This document shows positions 1-9,304 of a stretch of DNA of 64,000 bases, piece after piece. This DNA is from Pyropia haitanensis (lineage: Eukaryota; Rhodophyta; Bangiophyceae; Bangiales; Bangiaceae). Where the stretch lies: contig SDUX01000005.1 of assembly GCA_008729055.1 (NCBI GenBank), positions 1,186,875 through 1,250,874 on the forward strand, read 5' to 3'. The translations under genes were made by a program, and so were the position numbers. Numbering within the stretch: the stretch's first letter is position 1; every line of letters starts with the position of its first letter. The notes beneath the pieces are model-generated. The model searched no databases, was not told the DNA's origin, and saw only the letters and a list, made by a program, of their open reading frames with translations.

Positions 1-1929
1 GCGGGGGCGACGACGGCTGCGGTGGCCGCGGCGGTGGCCGCGGCGACGAGGGCGGCGAGAGCGCGGGGGGCGGACGTGCGCGCGCCCAGGCGAGCCGACC
101 TCTTCATTGTCGACCACGCCGCCTGGGCGCGCGCGCGCGACGCGTTCCTGCTGCGCGCCGCCCCGCCTGGCGCGTCGTGGGCGCCGCTGACGGCGTCCGG
201 CGCCCGCACGGTGCCGCACGTGCCGTCCGCACTGCTGGCGCCGTGGCGGGCACTGGCCGCCGAGGCGCTCGACTGGGCGCGGCGGGAGCCGGCGCGGCAG
301 GCGGCGTGGCTGTGGCTGCTGCTGCTGCCGTCGCTGCTGCTGCACGCGCCGGCCACCGCCGCGCCCGATGGCGAATCGGCGCCCGCCCTGTCGCACGCGG
401 CGCGCGCGGCGGCGGTGCTGGGCGGCGACTTTGCCGCCGCCCTCGCCGACCGCGACGCGGGAGTGTGGCGCCCCGGCGGGCGACGTGCGCCCGTCCGCCG
501 CGACGGCGGCCGGCCGGCACGGACGGCCACGAGCGGCGAGACGACGGCCGCCCAGCGGCGGGCGCTGCGGCTTGTGCGCGCCGGTCGTCTGGGCGCGGCT
601 GCCCGCGCCCTGACGGCCAACCCGCCCGCGCCGCAGACGCCCGCCGTGTGGGCAAAGGCGCGCACGCTCTTCCCGCCCGCGACGGCCGGCCTGGCGACGG
701 CGGCCTCTGTCGAGGCGGCCTTCCCGGCCGAGCTGTCGCGGGCGGCGGCGTTTGGCGAGGCGGGTGACGTGCCCACCGCCGTCACCCGTGCCGCCGCGGT
801 GGACGCCATCCGGGCGGCGCCGCGCGGCTCCTCCCCCGGCCCGTCCGGTCTCCGGACGGAGCACCTGTGGGCGCTGGGGGAGGAGGGGAGGGACTCGCTG
901 GTGGGGGTGGTGCTGCTGTTGGCGGGGGACGCCGCCGTGGCGCGCGTCCCCCGAGCCGCCACGCACGCGCTGGCGGGGGCAGACCTCCTCCTGCTGGCCA
1001 AGCCTGGCGGGCCAGGGGAGGACGGTCTGCCCCGCCTCCGGCCCATCGGGATGCCGGAGGTGCTCCGCAAGCTGGCCGCGGCCGCCCTGGCGCGCACTGT
1101 GCGCGGGGCGGCGGCGCGCCTGCTGGCGCCGACGCAGCAGGGGGTGGGGGTCTCCAGCGCGTGCGAGCGCTTGCTCCACGAGCTGGAGGCCCACACTGCC
1201 CAACACCCCGGGCATGCGGTAGTCCAGTTGGACTACCGCAACGCCTTCAACCTGGTGTCGCGCGCGGCGGCGGACGCGGTGCTGTGCCGCGCCCTCCCCC
1301 TCGTAGGCCCGTACCTCTCGTGGGCCTACGGCGGGGGGGGGCCGTGCGTATACGGCTGGGCGGCGGACGGGGCTGGACCCCCCCGCCGCCCGAGCCAGGC
1401 ACGCGCGTCCACGGCGGGGGCGGGGCCGTGCCAGCAGAGGACGTCAGCGGCCGCCGCGCGGGTGCGGCTGACGACGCGGCCGCCGGTGGTGGCGGTAACG
1501 GATGGGCTGCTGGCGGTGCTGCGTCCGCCCTCGCACTGGCCACACCGCCCGCGCGCTTGTGGCTGCGGGCCGAGCGGGGCGCCCAGCAGGGCGACCCTCT
1601 CGGCCCGCTGCTGCACGCGGCGGGCCTGTGGCTGGTGCTGGAGCGGCTGCGCGCCGCCCAGCCGACGCTGCTCATCCGCGCCTTCCACGACGACGTGGTC
1701 GCGGCCGGCCCCCTGCTCACCTGCAGCGCCTCGTCGGCGCCGCCGCGTCCGTCGGGGCGGCCGTCGACGCCGAGCTGGCGCCGGCCAAGAGCGTCGGCTG
1801 GTCGCCGGCCGGCGCGCCGGCGCCGGCCGGCTGGCCGGCGCAATGGGCGGTGGGGGGGACCACGCAGTTCTCCGTCCCCTCGGGGCGGACGCGTTTGTCG
1901 CTGCGGGCGTGGACCGGCTGGCGGCGGAG
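1..1929 (+). pseudogene. Reverse transcriptase part of non-LTR ORF2, copy 1
   Basis: The frame opened at position 1 encodes the reverse transcriptase fingers and palm. RT motif PRGSSPGPSGL is at about 823-855, the palm motif VQLDYRNAFNLVSR with its first catalytic aspartate at about 1222-1263, and the FHDD box with the catalytic Asp pair at about 1684-1693. FHDD replaces the more usual FADD or YADD. The frame is broken by homopolymer changes: a C run near 1378 has 7 C where copy 2 has 8, and another shift follows FHDD within the C run near 1710. The Ty3 element at 1930 cuts the gene just after the palm. It is therefore not expressible as it stands, though some frameshifts could be consensus errors. 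Confidence 0.8.
1925..1929. repeat. Target-site duplication CGGAG, left copy
   Basis: CGGAG at 1925-1929 touches the LTR start, and the same five bases sit at 9300-9304 directly after the other LTR. The uninterrupted copy at 17175-17179 has CGGAG once, so this is a true 5-bp duplication, the size typical of Ty3/gypsy integrases. Confidence 0.95.
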
Positions 1930-2792
1930 TGTGAGGCACCACCCACACACGGGCAGCCCTCAACGTACTGGTGCCGGTGTCAGCAACCCGTGCAAGCCAA
2001 TGAGGATGCCGGGCGCGGGGAAGGTGACGGGTGGGATGACGGTGATGGGGGTGGGGAAGAGGATGGGCGTGACGTCGGTGAGGGTCGAGGGGGTCGAAGG
2101 TACAGGAGGTCTTTGTGTCTCCGTCTGTGGTTGTTCCCCCGAGGTCTCTCCCGGTGGCGCCCACACTCACGCATTATATACCCCCAGGGGGGCACCCAGG
2201 GTGCCCCAAAGCATGCGATTGCCCGTCGTGCCGGTGGACGGCACCAAAGCTCTCAAAACAAAGCATGGGCTCTCAGAACAAAGCAAGGGTGGGCGTGTGC
2301 GCCCCAAGGCGCCCCACCAGAAAGCCCCAAACGGGGGGGGGACGGTGTGCGGCGCTCGTAGCGCCGCGCGGCTGGCCCCACGCGCCATTCGACCCGAAAA
2401 GCCTCAGAGGCGTGTAAGCAGACGCCAGTCTTCGGGTCGAATATCTCCCGTGGGTCAGCAAGTCTTGTCGCTCCCATTGGTCCACGGGGAGATTGTTCCG
2501 GCTTGCTGACGCGTCAGAGATGTGGCTCGTCTTTTGGTCCGTTAGTCCGTTGATCCGTTGGAGACTGTACCCGTCGGCAGATGAGTCAGGGTAGTGTCGG
2601 TTAGCCAATCCGCGGCTCCCGTGCTGACCGTCCGTTAGTAGTAGATTATCGGACGGACACCGCGGCATGCCCCAGATTACTTTGGAGTTGATGCGTCTTG
2701 GAAGGAGTTGGCTGAGAAGGACAGGGAAGGAGAGGCCCCAGTCCTTATCCCCTAGGCTCCAGTCTTGGGGATTTAAGGGGCATATCCTTACA
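1930..2792 (-). repeat. 3' LTR of Ty3 element A
   Basis: The 863-bp LTR is bounded by TGTGAGG and CTTACA on the + strand. The same sequence occurs at 8437-9299. It carries the TATA box, CCAAT box and inverted repeats described for the 5' LTR. Confidence 0.97.
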
Positions 2793-2806
2793 CCTCCCCC
2801 CCCTTA
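2793..2806 (-). other. Polypurine tract of Ty3 A, abutting the pol stop codon
   Basis: On the - strand the sequence TAAGGGGGGGGAGG lies directly before the 3' LTR. The first three bases are the pol stop codon, so the plus-strand primer site and the end of the coding region overlap by two bases. B and C-F keep this layout with 7-8 G. Confidence 0.85.
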
Positions 2807-5800
2807 GGACGCGCGGCGCAGGAAAGCGTCCAACACCTCAGGTGCGTTCGCAAGGTCTTGCTTGGTCAGCCAGGAGTTCTCGCTGACGTCACAGCCTTTC
2901 CACTTGACCAGGTACTGTAGTCGTCCACGGCGCTTTCGTGACCTTATGATGGAGTCGACTTCGTACTCGACAGAACCGTCCGGAAATGCCACCGGAGGCG
3001 GAACGGGAGGAAGTCGGCCATAAGGATCAGCGCGGTACGGCTTCAGCAAGCTCGCATGAAAGGCGTTGTGAACCTTGCGATCGAGCACCGCTTGGGGAAG
3101 ATCCAGGCGGAACGTCACATCGTTGATACTCTCAGTGACGCGGTACGGTCCTGAGTACTTGGGCATCAGCTTGCGAGCGCCTTGGAAAGCATCTGGCATA
3201 AGGTGTTTGGTACTTAGTAGCACCAGATCGTCCACGGCGATTTTGCAAGGTCGGCGATGGCGATTTGCGTACGCCGAGCGCGCCTCATTCGCACTCTTGA
3301 TGGCTGAGATGGCAGTCTCTTGAGCATGTTGGAGACCGCTTAGCCAGTCAGACACTGCAGGCATGCTTGACTCTGAGTTTTCGAGGATGTCCATTGGTAC
3401 CGTCTTAGGTTCGAATCCGTAGTTCAGGAAGAAAGGGGAGTACGTTGTAACAGCATTTGGCGACCGGTTGTAGGCTACTTCGGCAGCAACCAGAAAGAGG
3501 TCCCAATCGCCTTGGTGATGGTTGACAAAGTTTCGCAGGATTTCTTCGATCTTCTTGTTCATGATCTCAGTTTGTCCGTCGGTTTGCGGGTGGTACGCTG
3601 AAGAGGCCTTGATCTTGACCTTGAGAATCTCCGTGAGCGACTGCCAGAAGTTGGAGAAGAAAATGCGGTCCCTGTCGCAGACAACATCAGCTGGGAGTCC
3701 GTGGTGTCGATAGACGTGATCATGGTAGAGCTGAGCTGCGACTGGCGCCGTACAGTCTGGCTTCATAGGGGCGAGGCGAATCATCTTGGAGAGGCGGTCG
3801 ACAACGACGTAAATCCCGTTGTGGCCTCTTGGAGTCAGAGGAAGAGGCGTGATAAAGTCCATGGAGACACTTGCCCATCGTTGGCTCGGGGGGTCCAAGG
3901 GTTTGAGGTGACCCAGAGGTGAATGGGTGCTAGCCTTGTTCCGCTGGCACAAATCACATGTTTGTACGTATCTTTGGATGTCTTTCCGCATTGTCTTCCA
4001 GTAGTACTTGGAAGAGATAACCTTGGTTGTTTTCTTGACTCCCATGTGCCCTTGGCACGGGACATCATGGTAGTCGTGGAGTAGTCTTTGGCGTAGAGTA
4101 CCGACGGGGATACACGTACGGTCACCTCGTTTCAACAACCTCATGTGTAGCCGGTAGGGAGATACCGGGTCTTTGACTAGGTCGGCAAACTCGGGGTCCG
4201 CGTCGTACTCTTGTCTTAAGGTGGCAAGGTCTTGATCACTTTGGTTGATGGTCATGAGGTTGTTGATTTCAGTTTTCTTGGGGAGTTCTTCAATGGTCTT
4301 GGTCAGCACGCGACTAAGAAGGTCTTGATTGGGGGCGTGCTTGTCGGGAGCATCTTGTGGCTGCCTGGAAAGGGCATCAGCCACGGGGTTCGAAGTGCCC
4401 TTGATTGGGACAATCTTGAACTGGAACTGGTCCAGAAACTCCAGCCACTTGACTTGGCGATCGTTCAGCTTCTCTTGGGTGCTTAGGTATCTCAGGGACT
4501 CATGGTCGGTGTGGACCTCAAAGGGTCTTCCGTAGAGGTAGCAGCGCCAATGCCGGATAGCTTGTACGACTGCAAGCAGTTCTCTTTCACGAATGCTGTA
4601 GCGCTGCTCGTGGATGTTGAGGGTTAACGAGAAGTACGCCACTGGACGCCGTCCGCGTCCATCATCTTGCTCAAGGACTGCGCCCACAGCATACCCGCTG
4701 GCATCTGTAGACACGTAGATTGGGTATCTCTTGTCGAAAGGCCTTAGCACCGGTGCGCTTGTCGTTAGGTCCTGCAGCTGCTCAAAGGCTTTCTGGGCGT
4801 CGGGTGTCCACTCGAAGTCGACATTCCCAGTCAGCCTCGTTAGCGGCGTAGCTACGGCAGCCATTCCCTTGATGAATCTTCGATAGAAGTTGACCATACC
4901 GAGGAAAGATTGTACATCCTTTTTGCTCCTCGGTGTTGCCCACGTACGGATGGCTTGGACCTTGTAGTCTTCCATAGAAAAGCCTTTCTCGGAGATGACG
5001 TGGCCAAGGTAGTCCACAGTAGTTCGAGCGAACTGGCACTTGCTCAGCTTGGCGTAGAGCTTGTGTTCTCGTAATTTCTCGAGTGCTAATCGTAGGTGCT
5101 TGAGGTGATCGTCGTAAGTTTCGCTGTAGACTAGGATGTCGTCGAGGTAGACACAGATGAAGTCGTACAGATAGGGTCGGAAGACATCGTTCATTAGGTT
5201 CATGAAGACCGCGGGTGCATTTGTCAGACCAAAGGGTACGACGGTGAACTCATAGAATCCGTACTTGGTTCGAAACGCCGTCAAAGGTATTGTTTCTGGG
5301 TCAAGGCGAATCTGGTGATAGCCAGAGCGGAGGTCGATCTTTGTAAAGTACTTGGCCTTTCGCAGTTGGTCAAAGATGTCGTCGATGCGAGGTAGTGGGT
5401 ACGCGTTCTTGATAGTAGCCTTGTTCAGGGCCCTGTAGTCGATGCACATTCGCCAGCCACCGTCCTTCTTCGCCGCAAAGAGGACGGAAGAGCCCCACGG
5501 TGAGGTGCTTGGTTGGATGAATCCCTTCCTTATGAGGCCGGCCAGTTGAGTCTTGAGTTCTTCGAGCTCCCATTCGGCTAGTCGGTAAATTCCGCTACGA
5601 CGCGGTTGGGCGTCATCGGTCAGCTTGATGCTAAATTTGTGACTGCGCTCAGGAGGGAGTCCGTCGGGGAGCTCGTCTGGGAAGACGTCAGCGTACTCTT
5701 TGAGAATCTCTTGAACTTCTTTCTTGTCTTCGCCTTGTCCCATCGTAATGGCGTTAATGTCGAAGGTGCTAGAGGGATCTTCCGACTGCAGGTAGATGGC

Positions 5801-6346
5801 AAAAACAGGGCACCTTTGAACGAGGTCCCGAGCAAGGCGTTGCCGACTGATCAGAGCTTCGGGCTTCTTGAGGGAGGCAGTGATAGAAATGTTCTTGTGG
5901 TTGAACTTGAAGGAGATCTTGTTTTTCTTGTTGTTGATTTTGGCGTCCTTGTCATCGCGCCACTTCTTTCCCAGGATGAGGTCGTACGCGCTCAATTCAC
6001 AAACAGCAAACCGAAGTCGCTCTTGGTACGGTCCGATGTGAATCTCAAGAGGGTCAACGGTTTCAGCGAGGACATGGGAGCGGCCATCGGGCATGCTTGC
6101 CGCGAAGTCCGTTCCTTTCGTTTTCACATGCAAGGAGGTAACGAGGCGCCTTGAGACGACGTTGATGGGAGATCCGTCGTCGAACAGCACCTTAACAACT
6201 TTTCCATTGACAGAAGCAGTAGAAAGCAGAAGCCCGAGTCGCGGGCCTTCAAATGGTGACGACATATTTTCAGGAACCGAAGGAGCGTCTTTCACAGATG
6301 TTGAGGATTGTTGCTGCTTCAGTTCCGCTGGCCTTTTGGGCAGTCC
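2804..6346 (-). CDS. pol: Pol polyprotein of Ty3 A (protease, RT, RNase H, integrase, chromodomain)
   Basis: This is the retrotransposon enzyme polyprotein. The frame is open from 6346 and is in the -1 frame relative to gag. Residues below are numbered from the GTG codon at 6295. The protease has LFDDGSP at 37-43, with DDG instead of the usual DSG or DTG. RT spans about 255-430, with D321 and YLDD at 383-386. RNase H has D531, E572, D597 and D640. The integrase zinc site is H743, H750, C780 and C783, and its D,D-35-E core is D813, D874 and E910. A chromodomain occupies about 1109-1158, with the aromatic LVKWKGC strand. No AUG opens the frame before residue 11, so it is most likely made as a Gag-Pol fusion by frameshifting at 6340-6334. 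No internal stop is present. Confidence 0.95.
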   Translation of the reverse strand, partial: GLPKRPAELKQQQSSTSVKDAPSVPENMSSPFEGPRLGLLLSTASVNGKVVKVLFDDGSPINVVSRRLVTSLHVKTKGTDFAASMPDGRSHVLAETVDPLEIHIGPYQERLRFAVCELSAYDLILGKKWRDDKDAKINNKKNKISFKFNHKNISITASLKKPEALISRQRLARDLVQRCPVFAIYLQSEDPSSTFDINAITMGQGEDKKEVQEILKEYADVFPDELPDGLPPERSHKFSIKLTDDAQPRRSGIYRLAEWELEELKTQLAGLIRKGFIQPSTSPWGSSVLFAAKKDGGWRMCIDYRALNKATIKNAYPLPRIDDIFDQLRKAKYFTKIDLRSGYHQIRLDPETIPLTAFRTKYGFYEFTVVPFGLTNAPAVFMNLMNDVFRPYLYDFICVYLDDILVYSETYDDHLKHLRLALEKLREHKLYAKLSKCQFARTTVDYLGHVISEKGFSMEDYKVQAIRTWATPRSKKDVQSFLGMVNFYRRFIKGMAAVATPLTRLTGNVDFEWTPDAQKAFEQLQDLTTSAPVLRPFDKRYPIYVSTDASGYAVGAVLEQDDGRGRRPVAYFSLTLNIHEQRYSIRERELLAVVQAIRHWRCYLYGRPFEVHTDHESLRYLSTQEKLNDRQVKWLEFLDQFQFKIVPIKGTSNPVADALSRQPQDAPDKHAPNQDLLSRVLTKTIEELPKKTEINNLMTINQSDQDLATLRQEYDADPEFADLVKDPVSPYRLHMRLLKRGDRTCIPVGTLRQRLLHDYHDVPCQGHMGVKKTTKVISSKYYWKTMRKDIQRYVQTCDLCQRNKASTHSPLGHLKPLDPPSQRWASVSMDFITPLPLTPRGHNGIYVVVDRLSKMIRLAPMKPDCTAPVAAQLYHDHVYRHHGLPADVVCDRDRIFFSNFWQSLTEILKVKIKASSAYHPQTDGQTEIMNKKIEEILRNFVNHHQGDWDLFLVAAEVAYNRSPNAVTTYSPFFLNYGFEPKTVPMDILENSESSMPAVSDWLSGLQHAQETAISAIKSANEARSAYANRHRRPCKIAVDDLVLLSTKHLMPDAFQGARKLMPKYSGPYRVTESINDVTFRLDLPQAVLDRKVHNAFHASLLKPYRADPYGRLPPVPPPVAFPDGSVEYEVDSIIRSRKRRGRLQYLVKWKGCDVSENSWLTKQDLANAPEVLDAFLRRAS

Positions 6347-7197
6347 TTAGCCATGTGTCCTTTCTCGCGACAGCGAAGGCAGAGACCCTCGCGCATGCAG
6401 CGCTGGCGTTCGTCTGGCGTCAGCTTTTCGATCTTGATGCTGGAAATGTCCATCGGGACAACGCCCATCGTCGGTGGCTTGCCAGAAGTGCTGTTAACAT
6501 TGCTGGTGATACGGGACACTCCAGCCTTGGCCGCTTCCACGCGCAGGGCGTCCGTCATCAGTGATTCAAGATCGGTGTACGTCTTGAGGCACAATGCCTG
6601 CCAGATGTCGCGCTTCAGGCCTCGGCTATAGCGGTCGATCTTTTCCGCTTCGGTGATGTCCGGGATGTCCAAGAGGACGCTCAGGAAAGTCCTGTTGAAC
6701 GTCCCGACGTCCTTGATTTGGCGCCATGAGTGCAGCTTGTCCCGCGCCGCCTGCGTCTTGTTCAGAGGGCTGAAGCGACGGATGAGCGCAGCCCGAAAGG
6801 TAGCCCAGTCGGGGACCGCCGTCGTCCGACTGTAGGTATGCCACCAGGTGAACGCTTCACCGTCCAGGTAGGTGCAGGCGATCCGACACGCTTCGTCAGG
6901 GTCAGTCAGTCGCACATATGAGTCCATGTGCGAGCACCATGCTTCAATTGTCCCGGGCTTGCCAGAGAACAGCGCGGGCTTATTCGGCCTCGCAGTCGTC
7001 GCGCCTCCACTCGAGGCCTTAGCCTTGGCGTCGGACAGCTGTTTCTTGGCGTCCGCCAATTCAACCTTATGAGCCTCGAGCTCGGCGCTCATCTGCGAGA
7101 CGAACGCTGTAAGTTGATTCCATGACTCCGCGGAGGGTGCGGTTGAGGCCGTTCCCGGATTAATCGGGCTTACAGTCGCAGGATTCGGGGGGTCCAT
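6319..7197 (-). CDS. gag: Gag protein of Ty3 A
   Basis: This is the 292-residue capsid/nucleocapsid protein. I chose the ATG at 7197 because it is the first AUG after the primer site and has a good context (G at -3, G at +4). A coiled-coil-like stretch with regular leucines lies at about residues 22-62. The central part has the retrotransposon gag fold signature, including AFTWWHTY and ALIRRFSP. The C terminus has one zinc knuckle, [14 protein letters not shown] (C-x2-C-x4-H-x4-C), at about 273-286. The frame stays open upstream to 7338, but that part lacks AUG. The stop TGA at 6321-6319 lies about 20 bases after the frameshift heptamer. Confidence 0.95.
   Translation of the reverse strand: MDPPNPATVSPINPGTASTAPSAESWNQLTAFVSQMSAELEAHKVELADAKKQLSDAKAKASSGGATTARPNKPALFSGKPGTIEAWCSHMDSYVRLTDPDEACRIACTYLDGEAFTWWHTYSRTTAVPDWATFRAALIRRFSPLNKTQAARDKLHSWRQIKDVGTFNRTFLSVLLDIPDITEAEKIDRYSRGLKRDIWQALCLKTYTDLESLMTDALRVEAAKAGVSRITSNVNSTSGKPPTMGVVPMDISSIKIEKLTPDERQRCMREGLCLRCREKGHMAKDCPKGQRN
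6334..6340 (-). promoter_or_regulatory. Programmed -1 ribosomal frameshift heptamer C CCA AAA (gag/pol, element A)
   Basis: In the gag frame the codons read TGC CCA AAA GGC, giving a perfect X XXY YYZ heptamer on the - strand. It lies just after the last cysteine of the zinc knuckle and inside the 28-base window (6346-6319) where both the gag frame and the -1 pol frame are open. Slippage joins gag to pol directly. I did not identify a downstream pseudoknot by eye. The same heptamer is at 37555-37561 (B), 44062-44068 (C), 50691-50697 (D), 57200-57206 (E) and 63706-63712 (F). Confidence 0.85.
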
Positions 7198-7561
7198 TGC
7201 GTCCTGGGTGAGGTCCGCAACAATCAAATTAACCCAACAGATCCGGTTTGACTTACTCCGGCAGAGCACGGGGCAAGTCTTACAAGATGTGCGAGTTAAT
7301 TTAACCAAGCAAAATAGTGCTGCACTAGCTCTGGACAAGCGTGGCCGTCGTGGCTACCACGTTTCCAAAGATGGACAACACTATTTGATGGGTCACAAGC
7401 GATGCGATGAAGCAGAATTCGAAGACTCAAATCACGCAATCGGATTTTCCCGCCGGCCGCCGCGCACGGGCCCGAGTCGGATCGTGCCGGATTTCCACGC
7501 GGGGGGATCGAAGGGGGAAAATCGCGTCTCTTGCACAGATCCTGGGGGGTGTTGCGAGGTG

Positions 7562-8200
7562 TCAGTCGGTGCGGCGCGCCAGCGTGCGGTGGTGATCCTT
7601 GCCACGCTGGTGGCGTTCGAAGTGCTCGACCGTCTCAAATTCGCGATCGCACACGTCGCAACGAGGGCGGGTCGCTGGACGGTTGACCGTATTGCGGTGG
7701 CGCCGCGACCAGCGATGGTCGCGCAGCACTGTCAGGCTGTTGCAACGCACACCGCACGGCTTGCAAACGTATTTGCCCTTGGGGATGGTCTTGGCGATCC
7801 GGCGCTGCTCTCGCTGCTCTGCTGCGCGCGCGGTCGTCGGTCGGATGTGGCCGATTCGTGGGGCCGGCGGCGCGATGTAGCGCCGGGCCGGATCCTGCGC
7901 GGGCAGCAGCAGGCGCCGGTTGGCTGGGACCGCCGGGCCTGACGTGGCCGGGCCCTTACCCTTGCGCGAGAGGGGGGGCTTGGATGCGGCTGGCGCCGCC
8001 GATGCGGCCGTTGCCGCCACAGAGGATGACGTGGATGCGCCCGCCGGGGTGCCACGTGCCGCCGCGGTGTCGCGCGCCGCCGCGATGCCGCGCGCCGCCG
8101 GGGTGCCGCGCGCCGTCGGGGGGCGCGCCGTCGCCGCCGAGGAAGTCGGGGCGTCCGCCAACGCCGAGGAAGAAAATTCCGAACCTGATTTGGCACTCAC
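7562..8200 (-). CDS. Accessory ORF upstream of gag with two JAZ/U1-type C2H2 zinc fingers (element A)
   Basis: The frame encodes about 212 residues: an Ala/Pro/Thr-rich half, a basic linker and two fingers near the C terminus, each C-x2-C-x12-H-x5-H. Finger 1 is CKPCGVRC...DH...RRH and finger 2 is CDVCDREF...RH...DH. This spacing is that of JAZ and U1-type fingers, a group that includes dsRNA binders; RNA binding here is inference. In A the frame is open further up, to 8359, but only the part after 8200 is open in A, B, D and E alike. It contains no AUG, so initiation would have to be at a near-cognate codon (a GTG stands at 8200-8198) or after splicing. It lies on the same strand as gag-pol, 365 bases before gag. 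Differences between copies include several silent third-base changes and no indels. Confidence 0.6.
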   Translation of the reverse strand: MSAKSGSEFSSSALADAPTSSAATARPPTARGTPAARGIAAARDTAAARGTPAGASTSSSVAATAASAAPAASKPPLSRKGKGPATSGPAVPANRRLLLPAQDPARRYIAPPAPRIGHIRPTTARAAEQREQRRIAKTIPKGKYVCKPCGVRCNSLTVLRDHRWSRRHRNTVNRPATRPRCDVCDREFETVEHFERHQRGKDHHRTLARRTD

Positions 8201-8421
8201 TGGGTTTCGACAATCAGTCGACCAAAAGAAAAAAACCGTGACAGGGGCCACCAGGGCAGTGTCAGGGCAGTGTTCTTTCGGTGTGATTCGTGGAACCCGC
8301 TGCGTTCGTATTACAATGCCCGAGGCACGCCGAACACAGGGGGCAGCACGAGTGCACAAACACAGGGAGGGCCAAATCCAGGACGGAATCGCAACGTCAC
8401 CGCCAAGAGGAAGTCAAACTA

Positions 8422-8434
8422 TCTGAAGCTACCA
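8422..8434 (-). other. Primer binding site of Ty3 A
   Basis: Two bases inside the 5' LTR, the + strand reads TCTGAAGCTACCA, which looks like a tRNA 3' end with discriminator A and CCA. The last bases GCTACCA resemble initiator tRNA-Met of several eukaryotes, but I cannot assign the tRNA. The equivalent sites are 39644-39656 (B), 52779-52791 (D) and 59288-59300 (E). Confidence 0.7.
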
Positions 8435-8679
8435 CATGTGAGGCACCACCCACACACGGGCAGCCCTCAACGTACTGGTGCCGGTGTCAGCAACCCGTGC
8501 AAGCCAATGAGGATGCCGGGCGCGGGGAAGGTGACGGGTGGGATGACGGTGATGGGGGTGGGGAAGAGGATGGGCGTGACGTCGGTGAGGGTCGAGGGGG
8601 TCGAAGGTACAGGAGGTCTTTGTGTCTCCGTCTGTGGTTGTTCCCCCGAGGTCTCTCCCGGTGGCGCCCACACTCACGC

Positions 8680-8687
8680 ATTATATA
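8680..8687 (-). promoter_or_regulatory. TATA box in 5' LTR of Ty3 A
   Basis: TATATAAT on the - strand, after a G run and before GCGTGAGTG, is the only TATA-like element in the LTR. Initiation is expected about 25-35 bases further left, near 8650. It is conserved at 39900-39907 (B/C LTR), 53035-53042 (D/E LTR) and 59543-59550 (E/F LTR). Confidence 0.75.
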
Positions 8688-8893
8688 CCCCCAGGGGGGC
8701 ACCCAGGGTGCCCCAAAGCATGCGATTGCCCGTCGTGCCGGTGGACGGCACCAAAGCTCTCAAAACAAAGCATGGGCTCTCAGAACAAAGCAAGGGTGGG
8801 CGTGTGCGCCCCAAGGCGCCCCACCAGAAAGCCCCAAACGGGGGGGGGACGGTGTGCGGCGCTCGTAGCGCCGCGCGGCTGGCCCCACGCGCC

Positions 8894-9024
8894 ATTCGAC
8901 CCGAAAAGCCTCAGAGGCGTGTAAGCAGACGCCAGTCTTCGGGTCGAATATCTCCCGTGGGTCAGCAAGTCTTGTCGCTCCCATTGGTCCACGGGGAGAT
9001 TGTTCCGGCTTGCTGACGCGTCAG
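8894..9024 (-). promoter_or_regulatory. U3 inverted-repeat cluster with a TGACG-CGTCA palindrome
   Basis: There are three perfect inverted repeats: ATTCGACCCGAA at 8894-8905 with TTCGGGTCGAAT at 8938-8949; GTCAGCAAG at 8961-8969 with CTTGCTGAC at 9009-9017; and the 12-bp palindrome CTGACGCGTCAG at 9013-9024, which holds two TGACG half sites of the kind bZIP factors bind. All lie upstream of the TATA box and recur in every LTR here. Enhancer function is inference. Confidence 0.5.
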
Positions 9025-9299
9025 AGATGTGGCTCGTCTTTTGGTCCGTTAGTCCGTTGATCCGTTGGAGACTGTACCCGTCGGCAGATGAGTCAGGGTA
9101 GTGTCGGTTAGCCAATCCGCGGCTCCCGTGCTGACCGTCCGTTAGTAGTAGATTATCGGACGGACACCGCGGCATGCCCCAGATTACTTTGGAGTTGATG
9201 CGTCTTGGAAGGAGTTGGCTGAGAAGGACAGGGAAGGAGAGGCCCCAGTCCTTATCCCCTAGGCTCCAGTCTTGGGGATTTAAGGGGCATATCCTTACA

Positions 9300-9304
9300 C
9301 GGAG
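9300..9304. repeat. Target-site duplication CGGAG, right copy
   Basis: Matches 1925-1929. The interrupted non-LTR element resumes immediately after it. Confidence 0.95.

Larger units (their letters stand above)
7198..8434 (-). promoter_or_regulatory. AUG-free leader of Ty3 A between primer site and gag
   Basis: Reading the - strand from the primer site at 8434 to the gag start at 7197, there is no ATG in any frame over 1237 bases. The only ATG between the presumed transcription start near 8650 and gag is at 8437-8435, where it opens a two-codon frame (ATG TGG TAG) at the LTR/primer-site junction. ATG is frequent on the opposite strand of the same stretch, so the absence is specific to the transcribed strand. 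This suits ribosomes scanning from the cap to gag. Confidence 0.8.
1930..9299 (-). mobile_element. Ty3/gypsy chromovirus retrotransposon A, complete
   Basis: The element is 7370 bp with two 863-bp LTRs beginning TG and ending CA, and a CGGAG duplication on both sides. In element order it has a primer binding site at 8422-8434, a zinc-finger ORF at 8200-7562, gag at 7197-6319, pol at 6346-2804 and a polypurine tract at 2805-2793. I saw no difference between the LTRs, and all catalytic residues are present, so insertion is recent and the element may be active. The chromodomain at the end of pol places it among chromoviruses. Confidence 0.95.
8437..9299 (-). repeat. 5' LTR of Ty3 element A
   Basis: The 863-bp LTR is the same as 1930-2792 as far as I compared. 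Transcription runs leftward. The TATA box is near 8684, giving U3 of roughly 640 bp and R-U5 of roughly 215 bp. U3 also has an inverted CCAAT box near 8982 and a group of inverted repeats between 8894 and 9024. Confidence 0.97.

Noticed and set aside
7208..7942. + strand frame opposite the zinc-finger ORF and leader
   Set aside because: It has no recognisable domain and mirrors the real zinc-finger frame. It is broken in copy C and explained as a shadow.
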